From Rebecca billardiae RCC1528 (taxonomy: Eukaryota; Haptophyta): a DNA stretch of 64,000 nucleotides. The stretch spans positions 3,782,001-3,846,000 of the forward strand of contig OZ251225.1 in NCBI GenBank assembly GCA_965240325.2. Direction: 5' to 3'. Within the stretch, counting starts at the first letter, position 1, and every line of letters begins with the position of its first letter. A program made the position numbers and the translations under genes. The notes beneath the pieces are model-generated. The model was not told the origin of the DNA. It ran no database searches and was given only the letters and a program-made list of their open reading frames with translations. Shown here one piece after another: positions 1-7,142 of this stretch.

Positions 1-199
1 CACAATCACGTCTGAGTCGAGCGCCTCCGCCAGAATATGGCCCCGCCATACTGCCCGCACCATCCTCCTGACAATGGTACGAGAGCCACCACGTCGCGGC
101 AAGTCAGCACCGTCCACGTCCGGAGTGGTTGTCGGCCATCGGCGGATCGCCCCGGGCCGCTCACTGGCAGTTGTTCACTGCGACTCAGGAGGGCCGGCG

Positions 200-1894
200 A
201 TGGCGGCGTCCACGTGGACGGTGATGGGTTTGCTGGGTTTGCTCACGGCTGGCGTGGTGCGCTCGCACTGTGCGGTGCGCTACGCTCCGGCCACGGCCGC
301 GCTCCGCGCTCGGAGCGCGCGCGTGCGCGCGTGCGCGCCGGGCGCGGCGGCCAGCACGGCCGCGCCCCGCGCGCTCGTCGGGCAGACAGTCGATCTGGAG
401 ATCGAGTCGCTCACCTCGCTGGGCGAGGGCGTGGCGCGGCTGGAGGGCGGGCTAGTGGTGCTCGTGCCGTTCGTGATTCCGGGCGAGCGAGTGCGCGCGC
501 GGATCCACCGGCAGACCTCCTCGTACGCCGCGGCCGATCTAGTCTCTGTGGAGGCGGCTGCGGCCGAGCGGCTGCAGCCGCGGTGCGAGCTTTTCGGGCA
601 GTGCGGCGGCTGCCAGTACCAGCACATGCCGCTGCGGCTGCAGCGCGAATGGAAGCGGCAGCACGTGATCGACGCGTTTGCGCGCATCGGCGGCTACCCA
701 CAGCACGGCGACGAGCCCACGGCCGACGGCGTGACGGCCGCGCACTCCGCCCCCGCCCCACCCGCGCCTGCCCCGCTGGAGTCGCTGGTGGCGCCGACGA
801 TGGGCGCGGGGGAGGAGCACGCGTACGGCTATCGCTCGAAGCTCACGCCGCACCACGACGGGCCGCGCCGCCGCCGTCGGGATCCGCGCCGCGCCGGCGC
901 TGACGACGTGGCCGCCCACGGCGCCGCCCCGGCGGAGGCGGAGGCGGAGGCGGCGGCGGAGGCGGAGGTGGAGGACATTGGCCCGATCGGCTTCCGCATG
1001 GCGGGGAGGCGCCGGCTGGTCGACGTGCCGCGCTGCCCGATCGCCAGCGAGCCGATCAACGCCGCGCTGCCCGCCGTGCGCGCCGCGGCGCGCGCCGCCG
1101 CCGCGGAGAAGGCGGCGGCCGTGCGCGCGGCGCGCGCCGCTGGCGAGCGTCGCAAGCCGCCCAAGGGCGCAACGCTGCTGCTGCGCGACGCAGACGGCGG
1201 CGTGGAGACGGACCCGCGCGTGCGCGTGCGCGCCACGGTCGAGGGCATCCAGTTCGAGTTCCTCGCGGGCGAGTTCTTCCAGAACAACCCGAGCGCGCTG
1301 CCGCCGCTCGTGAGGCACGTGGTGGCGCGCGCGCGCGCGGGCGGCGCCGCGCGCTCTCTGATCGACGCGTACTGCGGCGGCGGCTTTTTTGCGCTGTGCG
1401 CGGCGGGGCACTTTGAGACGGTGGCGGGCGTGGAGGTGAGCGCGGACAACGTCGAGGCCGCGCGCGCCAACGCGGCGCGCAACGGCATCGCCAACGCGCG
1501 CTTCGAGGCGGGGCCCGTCGAGGACCTCTTCTCGCCGCTCGCGCGCGGAGCGGACGGCGCGTACGCTGGCGCGCACACGGCGGTCGTGCTCGACCCGCCG
1601 CGCAAGGGGTGCTCGGAGGAGTTCCTCGAGCAGCTCTTCGCGCTGCGCCCGCTGCGCGTCGTGTACGTCTCGTGTGACCCGGCGACGCAGGCGCGCGACG
1701 CGCGCCTCTTCGCCGCCGCCGGGTACGTGCTGCGCGAGGCGGTGCCGTTCGACCTGTTCCCGCAGACGCGGCACATCGAGTGCGTCGCCACCTTTGACGC
1801 GTGGCCGCCGCCTGCCGACCCGGACGGGGAGGGCGTGGCGGCCGAGGAGGCTTCGCTCGCGCTGTGCCCACTCGATCCGCCCGCATCGGGGTGA
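200..1894 (+). CDS. RNA m5U methyltransferase, TrmA/RlmD family
   Basis: Predicted SAM-dependent uracil-C5 methyltransferase acting on tRNA or rRNA. From the ATG at 200 the protein has a hydrophobic, Arg/Ala-rich leader (residues 1-55, possibly an organelle-targeting peptide), then a TRAM-like RNA-binding segment starting near VGQTVDLEIESLT. Next comes an iron-sulfur cysteine set, C-x5-C-x2-C in CELFGQCGGC (about residue 129), with a fourth Cys in DVPRCPI. The SAM-binding loop DAYCGGGFF (about 388), the DPPRKG motif (about 465) and the catalytic Cys in YVSCDP (about 492) follow in the usual order. The four Cys resemble RlmD/RumA more than E. coli TrmA, but eukaryotic TRM2-type proteins are also in this family, so the substrate is not assigned. 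An in-frame ATG at 74 would add 42 residues; I prefer 200 because the hydrophobic leader starts there. No intron is needed. An Ala/Pro- and Glu-rich insertion separates the two halves. Confidence 0.9.
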   Translation: MAASTWTVMGLLGLLTAGVVRSHCAVRYAPATAALRARSARVRACAPGAAASTAAPRALVGQTVDLEIESLTSLGEGVARLEGGLVVLVPFVIPGERVRARIHRQTSSYAAADLVSVEAAAAERLQPRCELFGQCGGCQYQHMPLRLQREWKRQHVIDAFARIGGYPQHGDEPTADGVTAAHSAPAPPAPAPLESLVAPTMGAGEEHAYGYRSKLTPHHDGPRRRRRDPRRAGADDVAAHGAAPAEAEAEAAAEAEVEDIGPIGFRMAGRRRLVDVPRCPIASEPINAALPAVRAAARAAAAEKAAAVRAARAAGERRKPPKGATLLLRDADGGVETDPRVRVRATVEGIQFEFLAGEFFQNNPSALPPLVRHVVARARAGGAARSLIDAYCGGGFFALCAAGHFETVAGVEVSADNVEAARANAARNGIANARFEAGPVEDLFSPLARGADGAYAGAHTAVVLDPPRKGCSEEFLEQLFALRPLRVVYVSCDPATQARDARLFAAAGYVLREAVPFDLFPQTRHIECVATFDAWPPPADPDGEGVAAEEASLALCPLDPPASG

Positions 1895-2496
1895 GCGCGG
1901 ACTGCGCAGGCTCCCTTGGTACTGCCGCCGATTGGCTATCATCGATGCTCCATCCATTCCTTCAAGTTCGGGGTCCCGTGCCCGCGGTGCCCGGCACAGG
2001 TCAGCATCAGCTCAGCTGTGAGCTGACACTGCATGGCAGCAGGAGCAGTGCTCACTGGATGATGGCTCGTCAGCATCGATCTGCATGCTACTTTCGTCTG
2101 ACAACTCGACGACACGACCGGGCACGACCGGCCGACTCACCGCGTCGGAGTGAGCGGAGACGTTGCCAGCACCCGTCGCGCCGCCGTAGTGCCCGGGGGC
2201 GGCCCCGCCGCAGCCCGGTGCCGGAAGTCTCGACCTGCCACTGCTGTGTCGTCAGCAACTAACAGTCAGTGGCGCACGACTATTTCAACCGCGCTATTTG
2301 AAATAACACGCGCACGACGACTGAATAACGGCAGGCGGGACTGGGAGTGAGGGACTTGCTGACGACGAAGTGGCTATAAGTCGTCGTCGTCATCGTCGGC
2401 GATTAGTTGATGAGGTCGCGCGGCGGATCGATTGCTAGCACTTGGCAGCCTGGCGCGTGCGCGGGCCGTGATGCGACGTCGGGCAGTCGCGTGCGC
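1895..2496. other. Intergenic, convergent 3' regions
   Basis: About 600 bases between two genes that converge here. I see no coding signal on either strand and no RNA gene. Composition is less GC-rich than the flanking genes, as in other gaps of this window. Confidence 0.5.
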
Positions 2497-4335
2497 TCAC
2501 CACCAGGGCGCCCAGTCCTGACCCGTGTGCTGCTTCATCACCCTGCGCAGCTCGCTGACGCTCTTCTGGTACACGCGCTGCAGCCGCTCGCGCTCGGCCG
2601 CGGTGAGGTTCAGCCGCGCGGTCGGCTTGCTCGCGGTGCCGTTCAGCGTGGCGTTGCTCCCCACCTGCAGCGCCGCGCGCTCCTCGCACGGGCCGAGGTT
2701 GGCCGGCTTGCCCTTCTGCGGCGCCACGCCAAAGTCGAGAGGGCACAGCTTCTTCACCTTCTTGCGCTTGCCCGCTTCGGCCGGGCTGCTGCGCGGCGGC
2801 AGGCCGAAGAAGGCGTCGACGCGGTCGATCACGCCCGCCGTGTCCGCCTCCATGTCCTCCGTGCGCAGGATCAGCGTGCGGTTGCGCCCGACGGTGCTCA
2901 TCCACAGCTGCACGCCGCGCCAGTAGTTCTGCCCGAGCTCGATCATGTCTCGGTTCATCGTGTTGCCGATGCACGCCTTGAGCAGCCCGGTGTGCGACGC
3001 CCAGCGGAGGCCGAGCTTGGGGAGCGGCGGGTCGGTGCCCGTGTAGTTGGCCCCGCACTTGGGCAGGGGCCTGCCCCCCTTGCCCTTGCCCGTGCCGCTC
3101 ACCGTGCAGTCCGGCACCTTCTCGAGGACGGAGTCGCGCCACAGCCGCAGCGACTCGCCCGCCGACTGCGAGATCACGTTGAGCGCCGCCTCGAGCTCGG
3201 AGGGGGTGGCGGTGCCGCCGCCGTGGAGGGGCGAGCTGGGCGGCGCGGTGAGCACCTCGCGGAAGCACTCGATCTCGGCGTCCGAGAACACCGTCCGCAG
3301 CAAGCGCCCCTTGTGCGCCAGCTGCGCGTCCTCCGCGTGCACGGGCGCGGTGCCGTTGGCCCTGCCGGCCGCCAGCTCGTCCATGTACAGTTCAAACCCG
3401 CGCATGGCGGCGCGCGACATGGCGCGCGAGCGGTCGAGGATGAGGTGGCCGGTGAGGGACGAGCGCGCGTCGTCGAGCTGCACCTCGCAGCCCAGCATCG
3501 CCCTGCGCGCGACCTGCTCGTCCACGTAGTGCGAGAAGGGATGGCGCGTGAGCAGCACGCGCATCGCCTCGCGCGACTTGACGCACAGCTTGTTCTGCTT
3601 GCCGCCCGTCTCCGAGAGCTGGAAGGCGAAGCGGTACTGCGAGAGCGCGCGCTCGACGGGGATGCGGAGCAGCGCGACGCCGCGCGCGCTCGGGAGCAGC
3701 TCCTTGATGAAGCGCGCCGCCGTCCTCTGCAGCAGGTAGTTGGGCGACGCGTCGAACGTGAGCTGGCGCGAGCCCTCGGCGAGCTGCGGGAACTGCGCCG
3801 CCCACGCGCAGATCGGCATGTCCTTGTAGTAGTTGCTGAGGAAGTACGGCTCCTTCTCCTTGGGCGGCACGACGAGCGGGTGCTCCGCCACGTACTGCGA
3901 GAGCGCGGTCGTGCCGGCCTTCATCAGCCCGATGACGAAGAGGGTGGGCAGGCAGCGCACCACGCCCCCCAGCTCGTAGCACGGGCTGGTCGTGTTCATC
4001 CGCCGCCCGCAGAAGCGGCGCACCCAGAAGATCTCGTCGTCTTCGTCGAAGGACGAGCCCCCGCCCTTGCCCTCCTTGCCCTTCTCGTAGTCGCACCCGA
4101 CGGGCGAGTTGTGCAGCGAGATGCACGGGCCGTGCGGGTCGATGTCGATGCTCGGGTGCCGAGGGTGGCGCAGGGTGACCGGGGGGCCCCTGGAGAGCCT
4201 GCGCGCCGGTACCGGCCCCGCTCTGCCGCGTGGGTACTCACGCGAGAGGATGTTGTTCCCCGTGAAGAGCACCAGTATGCACACGCCGAGCGTGAGCGCC
4301 ACGGCGCGCCTCCAGAGCCGACCAGAGAACGCCAT
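2497..4335 (-). CDS. Golgi-type sulfotransferase (heparan-sulfate-ST-like)
   Basis: Predicted PAPS-dependent sulfotransferase, 612 aa, with type II membrane topology: a short basic N-terminus followed by one hydrophobic segment (residues about 9-26), typical of Golgi lumenal enzymes. The 5'-phosphosulfate-binding loop is visible as FVIGLMKAGTTALSQYV (about residue 130), and the 3'-phosphate-binding region as ALLRIPVERALSQYRF (about 222), matching the K-x-G-T-T and R-P-x-x-R-x-x-S patterns of heparan-sulfate and related carbohydrate sulfotransferases. A Cys pair (TSPCYELGGVVRC) precedes the P-loop. The acceptor sugar cannot be deduced. A GTGAGTAC occurs inside the ORF just after the membrane anchor (near 4240), but the reading frame is open throughout and no phase-compatible acceptor was obvious, so I leave the gene intronless. 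The protein ends in an aromatic DWAPWW. Start is ATG, with the anchor immediately downstream. Confidence 0.85.
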   Translation of the reverse strand: MAFSGRLWRRAVALTLGVCILVLFTGNNILSREYPRGRAGPVPARRLSRGPPVTLRHPRHPSIDIDPHGPCISLHNSPVGCDYEKGKEGKGGGSSFDEDDEIFWVRRFCGRRMNTTSPCYELGGVVRCLPTLFVIGLMKAGTTALSQYVAEHPLVVPPKEKEPYFLSNYYKDMPICAWAAQFPQLAEGSRQLTFDASPNYLLQRTAARFIKELLPSARGVALLRIPVERALSQYRFAFQLSETGGKQNKLCVKSREAMRVLLTRHPFSHYVDEQVARRAMLGCEVQLDDARSSLTGHLILDRSRAMSRAAMRGFELYMDELAAGRANGTAPVHAEDAQLAHKGRLLRTVFSDAEIECFREVLTAPPSSPLHGGGTATPSELEAALNVISQSAGESLRLWRDSVLEKVPDCTVSGTGKGKGGRPLPKCGANYTGTDPPLPKLGLRWASHTGLLKACIGNTMNRDMIELGQNYWRGVQLWMSTVGRNRTLILRTEDMEADTAGVIDRVDAFFGLPPRSSPAEAGKRKKVKKLCPLDFGVAPQKGKPANLGPCEERAALQVGSNATLNGTASKPTARLNLTAAERERLQRVYQKSVSELRRVMKQHTGQDWAPWW

Positions 4336-4620
4336 GGTCCCGAGCGTTCACGCGGGCGCACGTGCGGCGCGGCGCTCGAGATTCCGTCGCGTCGTCACTG
4401 CTCTTGCTGATGCAATAAAACGGAATGCAGAACCAGTGTCCAGTGCGACGACCGCCGCAGTATTCGTTTACCCGCCCGCTATTTACCGCAGGTACGCACC
4501 TGCTACTTAAATACTTTATCTACTAGTGCATGGGTGTAACTGTTACTAGTTCTACGATGGTCGTCGGACAGCGCTTGATAGCGCGGCAGTCGGGCTGTGA
4601 CGGCGACTGGGCGCTACTCA

Positions 4621-6549
4621 CTATGGCCTGCGCACGCGTGGCGCGCCCTTCGGCTGCCCGGTCCTCGCCGTGAGCACTTGGGCGCGCGCGCGCGCGAGCT
4701 GCGCCTCGGAGGCGTTGGACGCCTTGAGCATGCGCATCCGCCGGATGACCGCCTGCAGGTACAGCGCCGTGCCCGGCGGGCCGCGCGAGAGCTCGAGGCC
4801 ATCGTACCAGTCCGGCCGCGGGAACGGCCGCGGGACGTTCGGCTTGGCCCACATCTGCGGCAGCTCCCTCAGCACGCGCGGCGCGGTGTACGTCGGCGAG
4901 GTGACAAACACGCGCGCGCGCGAGTGCAGGAAGGCGTGCTTGGTCGCCACCGCGGCCGACTCGGGCGAGAACACGCCGAACCACGTGTACGGGCGCGGCT
5001 CGTAGTCCGAGAGGTTGAAGGGCTGGCAGCTGGAGTACAGCCGGAAGAACTTGGTCCCCAGCTCGGCCGTGCCGCTGATCTCGTCCACGGGCGAGTCCGC
5101 GCGCCGCATCTGGCACATGGGCGCGCCGAGCGCGGCCGCGCGCGCCGTGAGCGTCGCCATCAGCGGCCGGCCGTCGCCCAGCCTCACCTCGTGCCACGCG
5201 GGCATGCCCGGCTCGAAGAGGCCGAGCTGCTGCGCGGAGACGCCGATGAAGATCATCACCTGCCAAGCGCAGCGGGGCGAGCGAGCGCCACGCAGCGCAT
5301 CGCGGCGAGAGCGCGGCGGGCGCGGTCTGAGCCGCGCGCGGCGCGCGTGGCGGGGCGTGCGCGGCGCGGCGCGCGGGCGGCGCAGCGCCGCGCGCGCGCG
5401 GCGGCGCCGTACGTGCTCGGTCCACTGCAGGTGGCTGTGCCACCAGCCCCACACCGCGCGCCCGCCAAGCGGCGGCAGCGTGCCCTGCTCCCACGCGTAG
5501 CTCGGCCGGTCGCCCGGGATGATCAGCGTGCCGAGGTACCCCTTGACCTCGTTGCGCGCGCCGCCGTTGCCGTACCCGAGCGAGAGCATGGTGAGCGAGC
5601 GCGGCGGCACGGCCGGCCTGGTGCGGAGGAAGCGCATGCCGAGGGTGACCCAGTGCTTGAGCGGCTCGGAGTGCGCGAGGCGCACGTCGTTCAGCTCGCC
5701 CCACGCCGTGAGCGGCGTCTTCATGCGCTGCACGAACCCCGGCGGGAACAGCCGGATGTGGCAGGCCGCGGCGCCGCCCTCGCTCTGCTTGCACGCGCTG
5801 TCGCCGTGCGCGATGACTTCGTGCTGCAGCACGTTCGAGCCGTTCTGCACGAGGTGGAAGTGGTGCTGGTGCAGCGGCGGGTAGTCGAGCAGAGCGCCCG
5901 CGGGCGTGCTCGAGCCGAGGAAGGTGCCGGTCAGCCGCACCTCCGGCCCGAGCGCGGGGTGGGTCACACGGAAAGTCTGCACGCCAGGCGGAGCACGCCA
6001 GGCGGACGCGCGCGGCGGCGCGCGGCGCGATGCGCGAGGAGCGCTGAGGCGGGCGGGCGCGTGCGCGCACTCGGCGCGCGCCGGGGCGCGCCGCGCCGAG
6101 CGCACCGATTCGATCCAGCCGTTCCCCCCAGTCGTCGAGAGCGGGCCGACGCGCACGAAGAACCAGTCCCCCGCCGCCCCGCCCGACGTGACGTTCTCGT
6201 CGTCGATGTGCGTCAAGCACCACTCCTCCGACACCGACCCGCGCACGAAGCGGTAGCTGCCGGGCAGCGTCGCCATGGGGCCCGGCGAGACGCGGACTGC
6301 GGGCGGCGTCCCGCCATACCGGTGGAACTCGCACGACGAGAGGGCCTTCTCCAGAGCCGCGCGCTGGCGCTCGCGCGCCGGCACGCCGGGGAAGATGGAC
6401 TTGCAGAACGTGCGGTACAGCTCGTCCGTGTGGCGGTCGCACGTCTCGGCCGAGTCGACCCACGGCGGCGAGGTGCTCTCGGCACGGGCGCGGCCGAGGA
6501 GCGGCGTGAGCACTCCGATCACGATCACGACCCTCACCAGCGCCCACAT
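4621..6549 (-). CDS. Secreted/lumenal His-rich protein, unknown function (3 exons)
   Basis: I do not recognise the family. Exons 6549..6106, 5976..5413 and 5259..4621 give 548 aa. Both introns (129 and 153 nt) are multiples of three and would be read through in frame, but their Arg/Ala-rich translations break a smooth protein. Splicing joins NGWIES to TFRVTHPALGP and LQWTEH to VMIFIGVS. The ATG at 6549 is chosen because a clear signal peptide follows (MWALVRVVIVIGVLTPLLG, then ARA). The central region has a dense His cluster, PPLHQHHFHL, then HEVIAHGD and WWHSHLQW, with paired Cys (SACKQSEG, AACHIRLF). This looks like a metal site such as those of copper type II enzymes or Nod19-like proteins, but that is inference only. 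The C-terminal third is soluble, ending in a basic tail. The first donor is GTGCGC and the second GTACGG; both acceptors are CAG. Confidence 0.75.
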   Translation of the reverse strand: MWALVRVVIVIGVLTPLLGRARAESTSPPWVDSAETCDRHTDELYRTFCKSIFPGVPARERQRAALEKALSSCEFHRYGGTPPAVRVSPGPMATLPGSYRFVRGSVSEEWCLTHIDDENVTSGGAAGDWFFVRVGPLSTTGGNGWIESVRSARRAPARAECAHAPARLSAPRASRRAPPRASAWRAPPGVQTFRVTHPALGPEVRLTGTFLGSSTPAGALLDYPPLHQHHFHLVQNGSNVLQHEVIAHGDSACKQSEGGAAACHIRLFPPGFVQRMKTPLTAWGELNDVRLAHSEPLKHWVTLGMRFLRTRPAVPPRSLTMLSLGYGNGGARNEVKGYLGTLIIPGDRPSYAWEQGTLPPLGGRAVWGWWHSHLQWTEHVRRRRARAALRRPRAAPRTPRHARRARLRPRPPRSRRDALRGARSPRCAWQVMIFIGVSAQQLGLFEPGMPAWHEVRLGDGRPLMATLTARAAALGAPMCQMRRADSPVDEISGTAELGTKFFRLYSSCQPFNLSDYEPRPYTWFGVFSPESAAVATKHAFLHSRARVFVTSPTYTAPRVLRELPQMWAKPNVPRPFPRPDWYDGLELSRGPPGTALYLQAVIRRMRMLKASNASEAQLARARAQVLTARTGQPKGAPRVRRP

Positions 6550-6720
6550 CTGCGCGATGCAGGCCGCGCGCCCCACGAGCACACCAAGGGGGTCACCACG
6601 CGTATCAACGCGGCCCCGGTTGGGGGCTCCGGAGGCACCACCCGACCGGACCGCCACCGGGTGGTCCGCCACGCGTGCTCTCAAGTTCCGCCCGCCGCCG
6701 GCTCCGTCGTGGGGGCGACC

Positions 6721-7036
6721 ATGGATGATGATAACAACGCGATCCTCTTCCCAGACTGGTGGGCCCTCGTGGTGGGCTGGGCCGTGCCAACCACGCTCGT
6801 GCTCGTCCTAAGCCCCCACGCCGCCACGCGGCTCTCGATGCAGATCCCCGAGCACGTGGACGTGGCGCAGATCAACGGGCGCGCACTCAGTCTTTGTCAA
6901 CCTCGGCATCGTGCTGGCGCTGCTGCTCAGCCTGCCGATGAGCATGGTGCAACTCGGCTGCTTCGGAGCGGACGACTGCAAGTCGCAGCTCGACCTGGCG
7001 TACATCCTGTGCCGCGTGAGCTCGACGATCTCCTGA
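6721..7036 (+). pseudogene. Small two-TM protein gene, apparent frameshift
   Basis: From ATG 6721 the frame reads MDDDNNAILFPDWW, then a membrane-like segment (WALVVGWAVPTTLVLVL) and IPEHVDVAQING. At about 6886-6890 the sensible reading jumps by one base to another frame that reads SVFVNLGIVLALLLSLPMSM, a second hydrophobic segment, and ends at a TGA (7034-7036) after ILCRVSSTIS. Both halves have natural-looking composition, unlike the Arg/Ala-rich shadows nearby. I tested GT/AG pairs in this interval; those that restore the frame create a stop, so a one-base indel (mutation or sequencing error) is more likely than an intron. Family not recognised; roughly 105 aa if intact. It lies between the divergent 5' end of the His-rich gene and the 3' end of the ATP-grasp/kinase gene. 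Confidence 0.5.
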
Positions 7037-7142
7037 CTCCTGCGTGGCGGCTGTGCCGCCACGCCAGGAGAACCGAGCACCGCGGACGCGACGCTATTAC
7101 GTAGTACGATGCTGACGACTGCTGATGCTCACACAGTTCCTA

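Noticed and set aside
4150-4250. Intron in the sulfotransferase gene starting at GTGAGTAC
   Set aside because: The donor is canonical but candidate AGs (43 and 52 nt downstream) break the frame, while the unspliced frame is open and leads straight into conserved motifs.
6759-6890. Intron explaining the frame change in the small two-TM gene
   Set aside because: Phase-compatible GT/AG pairs in this interval generate a TGA at the junction or leave the wrong frame.
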